A stretch of DNA of 64,000 nt from Dendrobium chrysotoxum (Eukaryota > Streptophyta > Magnoliopsida > Asparagales > Orchidaceae), in contig CM034300.1 of the NCBI GenBank assembly GCA_019925795.1, positions 71,155,021 through 71,219,020 of the forward strand, read 5' to 3'. The notes under the pieces were generated by a model. That model saw only the letters and a program-made list of their open reading frames with translations, made no database searches and was not told where the DNA came from. Made by a program: the position numbers and the translations under genes. This document shows, piece after piece, positions 47,810 through 60,500 of this stretch (positions within the stretch are counted from its first letter, which is position 1; the number at the start of each line of letters is the position of its first letter).

Positions 47810-48648
47810 TTGAGCAGTCACTTATGTGTAAAATTGGATATTTGAAAGGCTTTCGACATGGTCTCTAGAGAATTTCTCATAGCTAGGATGGAGCAGAAAG
47901 GTTTCCCCGCTTAGTTCCTTAAGTGGGTCAAGGCTTGTATCTCTGACGTTCATTTCTCTATTATTTTAAATCGCACACTTGAGGGGTTCTTCGCTTCATC
48001 TGTCGGGCTACGTCAAGGATGCCCCCTAAGCCCTTATCTTTTCTGCTTAGTTATGGATGCCTTCTCTTCTCTTATCGATGGTGGGAACTTTGAAGGTATT
48101 TCGTATGGGGATTTTAAGTTATCCCACCTCCTCTATGCGTATGACATGTTGGTTTTTGGGGTGCCTTTGGTGGATAATTACAATAATCTCACTCACATTC
48201 TTAATGTTTTTTGCTAACACTTCTGGTCTCTTTGTCAACTTTGAAAAAAACTCTGTCATCTTCCTTAAAAGCATCCTTAATCCAAATGCTTTGTGTCAAG
48301 CTCTAAATCTTTCCAACTATAACTTTCATATAACTTACTTGGGGATCCCCATCTCCTTCAAGAGGCTCAAGAATGTCAATTTTATGCTGCTTATGGACAG
48401 TATTACATGCAAGTTCTCGGGTTGGAAAGTAAATCTCTTATCTATTGTGGGTTGGCTGTAATTCATTAAATTTTTATTCTTAACTCCATTGCTTATTGAT
48501 TAGGGGATCGATAATACCTAAAACCATCATCAAGAATATCAAGAGGTTGGCATCTAAATTTCTCTTTTTTGGGGATGCGGGTGCTTCCAGGAAGCTTCAC
48601 TTAATCTCATGGGATAATGTTTACAAGCTTAAAATATTTGGTGGCTTA

Positions 48649-50826
48649 TGTGATGCCCCAGAATCTAATTTGAAAGATTTATTTATTTATATTTTAATAA
48701 ACAATAACCAGAGAAATCTAATATCATCTATTGGTAATAAATAGGAAAAAACATATTCTATTATTTATTTTTCCAAAAGTCATATACACTACTCAAGATC
48801 TATACAATCATTACATATCTATCATGTCCTAAGTACAACATAATAGCTAAAATAAAAAGAATATGAACTTAAAGGAATCCTGATCAGTCTCACACTTTTG
48901 ATCATTTATCCTAATTTGAAATCATTTAATCATATATAATGAGCTTAAAAAGCCTAATAGGTCACCAAAACCTATAACTGAATTCAAAGCATGATAAATA
49001 AGTAATATGTATGGTAGGGATTAAAACATAGAAGTAATATTCATATGATCATTAAATCAGTAAAAAAATAGTAAAATTCACATATAGTAGTAGAATATAT
49101 AAATAGTAAAACACTATAGTATGAAAGCCAGTAAAGTAGTAAAGCAATACGAGCATCAAATCTATAAAATAATCGTTATATCTGTAATATCAATCAATAC
49201 AAAAATTATATAAAGCATCAAATCAAAATATCGATATAAACTATTGAAATCAAATCAGTGTAGTAAAATCATATCAAAATATACACATAATATCCAATTA
49301 TTCTATATCACGCACTCAATATATCATATGCTTAATATTAGTATCTAAATCAGTAATAATAACAATCCAATGGCAAGAGCAGTAGAATAATACAATAACA
49401 ATAAATCTGTGCAGTAATAATAAATTCATACAATAATAAAATAATACCTCAAAAACGTGCATTTCATTAGTCACACTAAATAAGTAAGAAGTCCTAGCTA
49501 TCACAGTATTTTTCATTACTGTATCAGTATCAGTAAACTGTTGGCTCAGTAAATAAACTTGACACTCTTTGCCCATCGGCATAGTAATCATCTCCTTATA
49601 ACTCCCAATCAGTATCATATGAATCAGTAGAGGATAATATCAAACTAAAGTATTTAAAAGAAAACCCATTGGTCCACCATCCTGTACAGGTCAATCAATC
49701 TCCAACCAACAGGTCAACCAGTCTTTACTTATCTTTTATACACATATTATTATCACAGTACTATAACAGTAATCTTAATTATATATCCATATTCATTTTT
49801 AATGCATTACAATAAATAAAGCTGACCCCACATAATGGGATAAGGCTTGATGTTATTGTTGTTATTGTAAAGTAAATAAAGCATAATTGAGCTTAATTTA
49901 GAAAATATCAAAATATCATAACGGTAGATAACAAAAATCATACTGAGCAAAAATTTATATTTTTAGAATTTAACCAAATTACAATATATCGCATAAAATA
50001 ATATTCTGAAGCTTTAGTTGTAATATATCACTATTTTTAGACGCAAAAATAAATTTTTGAGTAGAAAAAAATCGTTGTATTTTCAAAATCACATGTGAAA
50101 AATCTCAAATAAATAATCAAAATATTCATAATCTCAATTTCTATAACATACAAAAAGTTACACAATGAAAATTTTATCAATACAAAATTATTCATGTTTT
50201 TCGGTAACTGAAATACAAATTTGATTAGAGAAATATCAAAACCATAAAATTTTTGAAATAAAAAATAAGATAACAGTTTCTTACAGCGAGATGAGTAAAT
50301 TTTTCAACTGGCCCGACTAACAAAAATTGCTCCGCGGTCTCCAAATCTTGATTTTCTTTTTCTCTCTCTTTTCTTCTCTCTATTCTCCCTAAAATGCCTC
50401 TGTTATGCCGTTTCAAGAAGAAAAGAAAAGAATTAAATAAATTTTATAATGACTTAAGATATTTTATAATGAATAATAATATAATATTAACATAATATTT
50501 AATTTAATCAATTATTTAGTATAAAATTTAAATAAATCATTTTATGACATAAAAGTTATAAAAAAATATATTTTAAAATATATCATTTTATTTAGAAAAT
50601 AATGATGAAATTGATTTGCAAAACAGACACCTGACGGTCCCAAAATCCTCACTTGTACCGACAAGTACCAATTTCTTAAGAATTTTCACCGGTACTCAAA
50701 AATTACGAAAAAATTTTTGCAAGTAAAATATTATAATAACAATGTTATGGCAAAGACAGTTTGTAATTTTGAGTTATATTGACTCCAGAAAAAATTATTT
50801 ATCTCGATCAAAATACAGTTATTATA
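48649..50826. mobile_element. Solo LTR (about 2.2 kb) inside LINE 2
   Basis: It begins TGTGATGCCCCAGA and ends ...GTTATTATA (TA instead of CA). GCTTA flanks it on both sides (48644-48648 and 50827-50831). The LINE frame continues across the joined flanks (GGLCLPS, LINE 1 GGLGLPS), fixing the boundaries. There are no internal genes, so this looks like a solo LTR left by LTR-LTR recombination. It is very AT-rich. Confidence 0.7.
49826..49872 (+). mobile_element. RTE-type LINE 3' tail (very short)
   Basis: 'gctgaccccacataatggga' followed by 'taaggcttgatgtt' and TTG-like repeats matches the 3' end of the RTE element at 57597 in the opposite orientation. It is an extreme 5' truncation inside the solo LTR. 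Confidence 0.6.
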
Positions 50827-52235
50827 GCTTATGTCTGCCTTCCATTCTGGCCCTACAATTTGGCTACAAGTGTTATGTGATTTGCAGGTTTCACAACTAT
50901 AAATCGCCACTCTTTTTGGCTGAGCAATAGATACTCTTCGCCTTGGAGGTCCCCTCATCTCCAAGCTTCAAAATTTTGGAAATCTATTTACAGCCCAACA
51001 GTTAATGTTAAAAACTGTTTCAAGTTTAGAATCACACTGAACTCTAATATTTCCTTCTTTTGGGATCATTGGTATTACGGGACTGCGTTTGCAGATTCCC
51101 CTTCTGCTGCTACTTTACCTCAGATATTTCATACCAATATTCTGATCAAAGAATTTATATTTGGTAACTGTTGGATTTTCCCTGCCTCAATACCCTCATC
51201 TATTGCTGAGGACATCCGAAAGATTCCTCTCTATGACTCTGACGGGCGATGCTTACTGTGGGGGAATTCTGGAGAGGGCATTTTTTGGGAGTGTTTGTTA
51301 ATAAATATTATAAATCCCAACCCCACTGTGCTTAGGCAGGCTTCATCTTGCGTAAACGCCGTTCTTTGAGATTCTCGATTTTTGGTAGGATGACCTTGAT
51401 GGGTGGGCTCAAAACTGTTGATGTCCTTCATAAGCAGAACATTATGGTGGACATGACTTGCTCGTTGTGTCACTCTTTCATTGAAAGTGCTGGGCATTTA
51501 TTTTTTGAATGCAATTACACCTTCTCTATCCTTATAGCTCTCATTCCGCACACTAATGTTTTTTTGCTAAGACCTTCTTTGTTGTAGCTTATGGTTTGGA
51601 TTAATGACATGTCTAACACCTCTTCTAGTGTTAAAAACCTCTACCATCTCATTGCCTGTTGCGCTATTTACTATGTTTGGAAAGAAAGAAACGAGTGGCG
51701 TTTTGGAAATTCAGCAAATAGCTACACCACCATTTGCCTTAATATCAAAAGGGTGATTTTCTCTAAAATTTTCAAGTGGAAATCTGGCCATGAGCTAATG
51801 GAACTCATATAGTGGCTTCTTCTCCCTACTGTCCTCTATTCTCTTTTTTGCAAAGTTTTTGGATGCGAAGGATTTTGGCCCTCAGATGGTTATTTTTGGT
51901 TCCTTCACAATCGTTTTGGTGTTGCCCGCACTGTTTTGGCCCTCACTTGGACAATGATGTGCTTCCCTTTGGAAGGTCTACGGGCAACCAAGGGATTCGT
52001 TTCGGGTCTACATGCTAATCGACTATTATACTGAGTCCTTATGTGAGCTTTATACTCTTTTATGTTTCTGTTTCTACCTTTGTTTTTCTTATGGGGGTCT
52101 TGTTTTGCCTCATATTGAGCATGCTTCTTTTTGCAAGAACAGTTTTCATTCTTTTTCACACCTGTATCTTTTCTAGATAAAATATACGGGCTTAGCCCAA
52201 ATTTTTCCAAAAAAAAAAAAAAAAACCCTCGTGCT

Positions 52236-52629
52236 CATGCCAGATTCCTCCAAAAACAAAAAATTAAATGTCCAGTACAAATTCCCATTATACTATTTGT
52301 CTTTGTCAAAATAATGCATGCGGACCATGTGGATTGTGTCCTTTTTTATTTGCTATTTTTAATTATTGTTTCGACATAAAAATACATAAAAATAAAATAT
52401 TTGACGCTAAGTTAAAAAAAAAAAAAAAATTTCTGTCAGATCCAAGAACTCTGGTCCAGTGCCGTTGAAGTCTCGCCGCTGTTGCTTATCCACTCCCCCT
52501 TTCTATATATGACTCTGCTCCACGTCATAACAATATCAAATTTTTATCTTATTATGCGGCTGCATGAATCTTTTTTTCTAATCAAATTTTTATTAAATCT
52601 AATAAAAAGAGATCATTTTTAATATTTTT
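52236..52629. other. Spacer, AT-rich with a poly-A run
   Basis: It contains an A tract near 52413-52428 and a small GC-richer patch (52440-52520). No gene or element end is recognised. Confidence 0.45.
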
Positions 52630-52745
52630 TAATCAAATTTTTTTAGATCGACCTCTACTTTTTTAGCATAAGTAAAATTCAATATATCTATTTTTCTAAC
52701 CGGATCATCAGAAGGCCGTCGTTTTATGTGACCCACCATCAGTAA
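52630..52745 (-). mobile_element. RTE-type LINE fragment
   Basis: About 110 bp parallel to 57700-57800. Shared blocks are 'taaccg(g/a).tcat..gaaggccgtc' and 'ttttatgtgacc'. It corresponds to the extreme C-terminal/3' part of the RTE ORF on the minus strand. It lacks the GACCCCACAT tail. Confidence 0.65.
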
Positions 52746-53041
52746 GATTTTTTATTATAGTGTGAAAAAATAATTAGATTTTATATTATATATTTATGTT
52801 AAAAATAAATTTACTTTTCATATAAAAATATCATATCTCATATAATTTTTTTAAATTTATAATATATTTTTAACTTGGAAAAAAATAGTGCTGCTTTGAA
52901 TGACAGCTAATTACAGTACCGTCCTTTGTTAATTAGACATGTGATGACTTCAAAGCTTTTCTTATCGTTTACTGTCCACGAGGAAAACGTTTTGTTCGCT
53001 GGATTTTTTTAGGAAATTTCATTTTAGAGGTCTCATAAGAG

Positions 53042-53147
53042 GAGAAATTATTCTGCGGAGTCTGAACGGTTCTTCCGATCTGAATTGTGAGTGTATAAAA
53101 TAATCCGAACTGTTCTTCTGTCCGATCTCCGCACAGAATAATTTCTC
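53042..53147. mobile_element. Mutator-type MITE, copy 2 (106 bp)
   Basis: The left end GAGAAATTATTCTGCGGAGT and the right end complement GAGAAATTATTCTGTGCGGA belong to the family of 15738-15879. Flanking 9-mers (TCATAAGAG and ACATACAAG) match at 6 of 9 positions, so the duplication is decayed or the boundary is off by a base. Confidence 0.75.
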
Positions 53148-53215
53148 ACATACAAGAAATAGGACCACCATTTTATTTCTTAGAAAGAAAATAAATGTTC
53201 ACCCATCACCCATGT

Positions 53216-53218
<3 letters not shown>

Positions 53219-53298
<80 letters not shown>
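53219..53298. repeat. Microsatellite (AT)40
   Basis: Eighty uninterrupted bases of alternating AT. Confidence 0.98.
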
Positions 53299-53302
<4 letters not shown>

Positions 53303-53514
53303 TATTTATAACCATTGAATATTGTTCACCCATTTGTGTGTTAAATGTGCCCAAAAAAGATCTCAAATGTATATTGCAGCCATGGCTAAGATATTGCTAC
53401 TTGAGTATCATAGGTGGTAACAAATGAGGATGATGATATAAGACTAATCATTCCAACACTATTAATTATACATTAAACATTGATTTAAGAGTAGACAACG
53501 GTGATGCTTAATAC

Positions 53515-53545
<31 letters not shown>

Positions 53546-53553
53546 TTGATGAT
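53515..53553. repeat. Microsatellite (GAT)n
   Basis: Ten perfect GAT units followed by two imperfect ones. The DNA around it, to 54238, is AT-rich with no gene recognised. Confidence 0.95.
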
Positions 53554-54238
53554 GGATTCACGGATGCTTCATTATTATAATGTGCCTATTATAATTAGAT
53601 GATCGTCCAACATGATAAAGAATAATTGTGCTTTTAAAATTAGAATCACTAAATTTTTAATGTAACATATAATATTAAGAGATTTTTTTTACAAATCTAG
53701 AAATTAAGAGAATACACGGAAGAACTTTCTAGAAGGCTTCAAGACAATTGGTAAAAGTTCTTAGATTTCATTAGAATATAATAGGAAGAGAGAAATTTGA
53801 GTTGTATTCTTGTCTGAGTGTTTGTAAGAATATAAAAAATTAATATGTTGGCTAGAAGTTTTGACTATCAACAAAGAAGTTTTGAATTTGAAGCTTGCGT
53901 ATGAGAAGTTTGTGTGAATTTATCTTATTTAGCCAAAAAATTTGAAATTTTTTTAAAAAATTATCCCTGGTATTTTAACATAGTTTAATTTGTCTAAAAA
54001 TGACTTTAAAATATATTTGAACAAATAAAAAACTTAATGATGTGTTTGTCTAAATATATAATATTATGATGTATATAAACATAAATTTATCTAAAAGAAA
54101 TATATTTTTTAAATTTTGCATATATGGTGAAGATAATAATATATTTTTATTCCAAGTGGCCAATATAACTTTCTCGTTATTTGTATCCATCAAAGCATTC
54201 CCAGTTCTAAAGTCGCTCTGCAAGTTACGTGTTCGTGA

Positions 54239-54448
54239 TGAAATTATTAGCTGCGGAGTCTGAATAACATCCAGAGGCAAATAAAAAAATATCACGTTTA
54301 GATTAGATGTACCAAGCGCGATACTTCTTACCGCACTCAATAACGAACGGAACAGATACAACCGAGCGCCGTACCGCTCGATACGCCGCTCGATAGACCA
54401 AGAGGAACGGACTGTTATCCCGTCCGGTGTCCGCACAGAATAATCGCT
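54239..54448. mobile_element. Mutator-type MITE, copy 3 (210 bp), just upstream of the host gene
   Basis: The left end TGAAATTATTAGCTGCGGAG and the right end ...GTCCGCACAGAATAATCGCT match the family at 15738 and 53042. An exact 11-bp direct repeat CGTGTTCGTGA (54228-54238 and 54449-54459) flanks it, within the 9-11 bp range of Mutator-like insertions. The interior is GC-rich near the right end. It ends 67 bp before the ATG of the gene at 54516. Confidence 0.85.
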
Positions 54449-54515
54449 CGTGTTCGTGAGCGCTCTGTTTAAGTGGAAAAGCAAGCAGGTAAACGGGGCA
54501 TAGGAAATCTCTACG
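54449..54515 (+). promoter_or_regulatory. Probable 5' UTR/proximal promoter of the aldolase-fusion gene
   Basis: Only 67 bp separate the MITE from the ATG, so transcription must start either here or inside or upstream of the MITE. No TATA box is visible in these 67 bp; the nearest TATATAAAC lies at about 54071-54079, before the MITE. Confidence 0.35.
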
Positions 54516-57500
54516 ATGGCGTTTCCAAGAGTGGTTTCATTCTTTGGCCTGGATGGACTGTGCCTGGAACTTGCTTCTTTGCTCGTTCGATCAGGATACA
54601 AAGTCCGAGGAGTCGAGGTTTGCTTTTGTTTTGTTTTGTGTTTTTTTTTTCAGTCTTAGGGGTTCTGTTTGCTCACAAGTTTCGATCTTTCTTCCAACTT
54701 TTTGCTCTTTTACTAACGGAGTCTTTTTTTTTTTTTTCCGAAGCAGGGGACTGAAACGTCGGCGAGGGGTGCGTTTTTCGAGTTGGGCGGAGAATATTGT
54801 ACGAACCCATTGGAGGCGACGAGAGGTTTAGTACTCTTTTGATTCTATTTGGCTGGGGATGTATGGGTTCCTTAAAGAGGGGGTTCATTCTAAATGTTTC
54901 AAGCTATTTTATCTAGTTGAAGGTGCAAAAGTTTTTCGCTTTTTGGAAACTTGAAGTGACATACTTTCTACAAATACATGAAGGAATTGATATGGAATTA
55001 AAAAGCTTAAGTTTGATTGACAAACTTATATAGTTTGGACATAAGAAGAGCTGGCATTCAGATGTATTCTGAAGCCATAGTTCAAAGATTTGATTTGGGT
55101 TATGTTGCTTCTTACTTGGTTCTAAGTTATACAAATGTAACATTAGCATTCATCTGTAGTTTGAGGATGAAGTTGAATTTGTGTTATTTTAATTCATCTG
55201 GTATCTTAGCTTTTTGGTTCTGGAAAGTAATTTTACGGAGTTTAACTTTGATGGTCTTTCTAAATTTAATGGGCTATATGTTTCATTGCTGATAGAAGTT
55301 GATTGCTATTCTCTTCACTCTTGAAAAAGAATATACATATATAGGATGATTCTTTTTAATATTTATTTCTCCTTGAACTTTTTCATTTGCAACAGATGCA
55401 TTAACAGTGTTCGTGTCCATTTCCGAAGAAGAAATTGATGATGTGTTTTTCAGAAAGGATGGTGCAGTGAAAGGTTTGTGAGTTATTTTGTCTTGATTAT
55501 TTATTTCTTTTCTTCTATTTGATTACTAATCTGTTTTTCATGTCTCTAGGGTTGCATAAAGATGCAGTAATTGTTATCCTTTCAACACTATCGATCAGTT
55601 ATCTTCACAAGTTAGAGAAGAGATTTGCAGGCATGCCAACATTTTTTCAAGTTTAAAAAATTTCATATGGAAATTTTTGTTTGTTTTTACTTGAGTGTAT
55701 ATTGAACCATAGCAATGTAGGTTATTATCCTTTTGCAATCAACAGATTTGTCAATGTGGTTTTGACTCTATGAATTTCCCTATTTTCTAGAATTGCTTGA
55801 AGTGTTACCAATAGAATAACAATTGAATAAATCTATAGCAAGTCTTATTTTTGCTGTCATATGAATTGGAATTTGTGCTTTATTGAATATTCTTGAATGA
55901 AGAGAAGCATCTGCTATCTTTTAATCTTTGTCAATTTATTGTATTTGAATTGCAACCTCATTAAACTCTTTGTTTCATTGTATACATCATAATTTCCTCA
56001 TTCTTGTTGCAAATTTCTAGTTTATCAGCCTGAATGTGGCAGGCCTTTTTTTCTTGCATTGCATAGTTTTTGTGTTCAATGCAGGAATTTTAAATTCCAT
56101 GTTGATGGACGGTGATTGTGTTTTTGCTATTTATATAATCCTTTCTAAATCAGCCACCCAAATATAGAAGGAGATTGGCGTGATCCAGGTGAGCCTCCCA
56201 CGAATCCTCATGCTGGCCGTGGGATCAAGTGCCAAGGGATGGCTGAGATTTAGCATGATTCAGGTGAGCCTTCCACGGATCCCCATGCTGGCTGTGGGAT
56301 CAAGGGCCAATGGACGGCTAGGATTTAACAATTTTCATAATTTTTTTAATTTAAACTTAAACCTCATTACTTTAAACCCTTGCAATTTCTAAATATTGAT
56401 ATTTACATTTATCAATCAATTTATAATAGTATGCATCAATGGTAAAATATGATATGTTAAAATTAATGTTTGGATGTTAATTTATGTCTCAAACATAATT
56501 AGATGGTTTTATGATTGAAATTGATGAGACTTATTTTGAAATCATTTGAACCAATGATCATAAAACGTTCTAATAATCTTAGGTGTTATTAACATGCTCA
56601 ATATGAAAAATTCTATAAGTATACATTTAACATATTAATATAATCATAGAAATGTGCAAATATTATACTTATAAACAATTTGCTCGTTATATTAGAAATT
56701 GAGTATCTCACATGAATTATAAGATCTTCTTTTAAGACAAATTTTTTGATTTCTATCAAGTCGATGTTGTCACTTTATAAATAACCTAAATCAACGATTT
56801 TCTCAATTTAATGCAAATTTTTAAATTGATAACTCTAAACGAAATCAATTAACCTCAAATAATATTTTTTAACTCAAAATGATTATTCTTAGTTAAAACT
56901 TTAATGCTATGAACTTGAATTTAAATTCAATCTGTAGAAGAAAATACTAAAAAATATAATTCTTATCCAAGTTTCCCAAGTCTTCTTCTCTTCTTTTCTT
57001 TGTTCATCTTCTTTTTTCTTTTCTTCTTCTTCTTCTTCCTATTTTCTTCTTCTCTTCTTCTATCCTTCTCTTCTTTTTCTTTCTCTGTCTTGACCCCCCT
57101 TTTTCCTTCTTTTGTTCTTCATTTCTTCTTCTTGTACTCTTTTTTTTTTCTTCTTCTTCTTCCTTTCTTCTTCTCTTTTTCTTGTTTCCTTCTCTGATTC
57201 AGCCTACCCAACCCTCGTTTTCTTCTTCTCCTTTTCTGCTTCTCTTCTTCTCTTCTTCTTCTTCACTTTTTCTTCTCTTCTTATTCTTATTGCTTCTCTG
57301 TTTCAGTCTACCTGATCTTCTTCTGTTCTAGCACCAGCTATAGGACACAGTGATGGGATAAGGATGAATTGGAGATAAAGTTGGTTTAGATTATTTAAAT
57401 AAATAAATAAATAAATAAATAATTAATTAATTATGTAATTAAACTATCCTATTACCCATCCCAACCCTCCATTTGTCATTTAACCATTGCATGTCATGAA

Positions 57501-60500
57501 ATTGTGGAAAAAATCTGCTACAATACAATAGATTTATGAACATTAATTTAATTAAAACTTTAGGGAAGTTATTTAATAGTTAAATTAATTAAATATAACA
57601 ACAACAAGCCTTTATCCCACTATGTGGGGTCGGCTACATGAATCCATTTTCTCCATTGTGTCATGTTAAGAGTCAAAGGTTATTTATAATATTTTCTAGC
57701 CAAGTCTTTTTAGGTCTACATCTACCTTTTTTAACATAAGTCAAATCTAATACATCTACTTTCCTAACCGAGTCATTTGAAGGCCGTCATTTTATGTGAC
57801 CAAATCATCTAAGGTGACTCTCTCTAATCTTATCTTCCACTGGAGCTAGTCCAACCTTTTCACTTATATGCTTATTTCGTATCATGTCTCTAAGAGTAAA
57901 GCCACTCATCCACCCGAGAATTCTCATCTCTGCAACACTTAACTTAATATTATGCTTCTCTTTTAATGACCAACATTCTGCACCATAAAGCATTGAAGGT
58001 CTCTCTACCATCTTATAGAATTTTCCCTTAAGTTTGAGAGGGAATTTTCTATCACACAACATGCCCGATGAATTTCTCCACTTCAACCATCCAACTTGAA
58101 TTCTACTAATAATATCGCCATCTATTCACCATCACTTTGAACAATAGACCGAAGATATCTAAAAGGTGTACTATTATTAATGACTTGATCGCCCAAAGTC
58201 ACAATCCCCCCATTAGATCTATTATTACTAAAATTACATTCAATATATTCAATTTTAGATCTACTCAAATGAAAGCCTTTAGACTCTAAGGTTGACCACC
58301 ATAATTCAAGTTTACCTTTAACTCCCTCTCTAGTCTTGTCAACAAAAGAATATCATCAACAAAAAGCATACACTATGGTACAACCTCTTGCAAATGTCTA
58401 GTGAGAAAATCCATGACTAAAGCAAAAAGATATGGGCTTAAGGCTGATCCTTGATGTAATCCAACTTAAATAGGAAAATACTTGGTCAAACCACCTTGTG
58501 TTTGAATACAAGTAATAGCTCATGCATACATATTCTTAATGACTTGAATATAAGCATTATTAACCCCTTTCTTATGTAGAACTCTCCATAACACTTTTCT
58601 TGGAATTTTATCATATGCTTTCTCTAAATCAATAAAAATCATATATAGATCCTCCTTATTCTCTCTATACTTCTCCATCAAACCTCTCAATAACTGTATA
58701 GCTTCCATAGTAGACCTACCTGGCATGAATCCAAATTGATTTTGAGAAACATTAGTGTCACACCGCAACCTATCCTCCATAACTCTCTCCCATAGTTTTA
58801 AACTATGACACATTAACTTAATTCCTCTATAATTTGCATAATCTTGTGCATCACCTTTTTCTTAAAAATAGGAATCAACACACTCATTCTCCACTCATCT
58901 GACATCTTTTTAGTATTCAAAATAATATTAAAAAGTTTAGTAAGCCAAGAAATTCCTTCATCTCTCAACCATTTCCACATCTCTATTGAAATATCATCAG
59001 GTCCAACAACTTTTCCACACTTCATTTTCTTTAAAGCCTTTTTAACTTCGGTTTTACTAATACACCGATAAAAATAAAAAATTTTATTTTCATTTAGGGT
59101 GTTAAGGTCACTAAAGTCAATCACATTCTTATAATCTTCATTGAAAAGTTTAGCAAAATATCTCATCCATCTTTGTTGAATATCCTCTTCTAATAAAAGC
59201 ACCTTTTGATCTTCATCCTTAATACACTTCACTTGAACTAAATTTTTACTACTTCTATCTCTTTGTTTAGCTAACTTATACATATATTTATTGCCCTCCT
59301 TAGTATGTAATTTATTATATAAATCATTAAAAGCTAAAATCTTTGCATTGCAAATTGATTTCTTAGACTCCTTAGGGGCCTCTTTATATCTTTCCTAATT
59401 ATGAAAATTTTTACAGCCAAACTAATTTTTATAACAAATCTTCTTATTTTTCATCTGTTCTTGCACATTTTGATTCCACCACCAACTATGTTTACTATTA
59501 TTAGCTTTTCCCTTTGATACTCCAAGCACATCTTTTGCAACATTCTTAATATCACTAGCTATTTTTTCTCACATAACATTAGCTTCCTCATGCACTGACA
59601 AAATTTTAAGATCTAGAATCTTACTCTCAAAAATATTAAATGAATTAAATAAATTAATAAAATGATATGATTTATATAGGCATCTATACATGATAATGAT
59701 CAAAATGAAATGTAAAATTTTATTATTATAGTTTTCATCTAATTTATTTGAAATGTAGGCTTTACAGTGATTCTCAATAAATTTACAGAACTACCACTGG
59801 AAGGTTAGAAGTATAATTATTGAAAGAAAAGGGATTGAATTGCAAATTTGCAATTTCAATTCAAAGAAGATAAGGGGTCGTCGGTTTAAGTGAACTGAGA
59901 GTGTTTTACCTTTATTAATATTTGGGGTTTTTATCATTGCTTTTTTTTAGATAAAATTTGACGAGTCAAGGGAGTAGATAAGACACTTCAAATAATCTAC
60001 GACTAAAACAACCACCCCCCTGTAAATAGTCAAATGATTATATATAAGCTCTGGGTATATGCTAACTAACCCATAAAAACACTGCAGATTCATAAGAAGC
60101 ACTAACCATTTTAAAGTACCTAAATTCGGTGAACTTGAGGTAACTCTCAGGATTTGTAAGTTCATATAACTTTGCTGAATAGTTTAAATATAAATTTTCT
60201 CATTTTTAGGTGGTGGAATGAGATGCACTTCCATTTAAAAGAAGCACTAACCATTTTAAAGTACCTAAATTCGGTGAACTTGAGGTAACTCTCAGGATTT
60301 GTAAGTTCATATAGCTTTGCTGAATAGTTTAAATATAAATTTTCTCATTTTTAGGTGGTGGAATGAGATGCACTTCTTCAAGGCTGCAACGCCCTCTTGT
60401 TGGCATATAAGGCTATTAGTAAATTTGAAAAAATTGGCATATGTTGCATTGTAGCAAGGCCAAATAAAACCTTAGTTGCATTCTTTTTTCTTTTTAGAAC

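Larger units (their letters stand above)
44621..51812 (+). pseudogene. LINE 2 ORF2 (endonuclease-RT), split by three insertions
   Basis: The ATG is at 44621-44623. A hAT-type element entered two bases later, so the reading resumes at 45208 with PPITCWNAQGFN. Endonuclease blocks CILENRIH, LMGDFNCC, HIKLDKVLVNDEW and SDHCPI are visible in changing frames to about 45910. A second element interrupts at 46263-47118. RT resumes (RQGCPLSPYLF, then YAYD at 48134-48145 in place of YADD, so a catalytic Asp is lost). A solo LTR interrupts at 48649-50826. The C-terminal part (RFSIFGRMTLMGGLKT...CSLC...FFECNY, WKERNEWRFGN) ends at 51812. Confidence 0.85.
43178..52220 (+). mobile_element. L1-type LINE, plus strand, interrupted three times (LINE 2)
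   Basis: Same family as LINE 1: ORF1 begins MEPS, contains EWDLCLVGYS, and ORF2 has the same domain order. The 3' poly-A is at 52209-52225. The flanks AAAAACCTCATGCT (43164-43177) and AAAAACCCTCGTGCT (52221-52235) look like a slightly decayed target duplication. Removing the three insertions (578, 856 and 2,178 bp) leaves about 5.4 kb, the length of LINE 1. It is more decayed than LINE 1, with frameshifts and a mutated RT active site. Confidence 0.9.

Noticed and set aside
53212..53427. Tyr-Ile repeat protein
   Set aside because: It is the (AT)40 microsatellite translated.
54050..54601. 183-codon minus-strand frame over the MITE and exon 1
   Set aside because: It crosses the MITE and the antisense of a supported exon; no domain is recognised.
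57000..57315. Phe/Ser-rich frames that look like membrane peptides
   Set aside because: They are translations of a TTC/CTT low-complexity tract.
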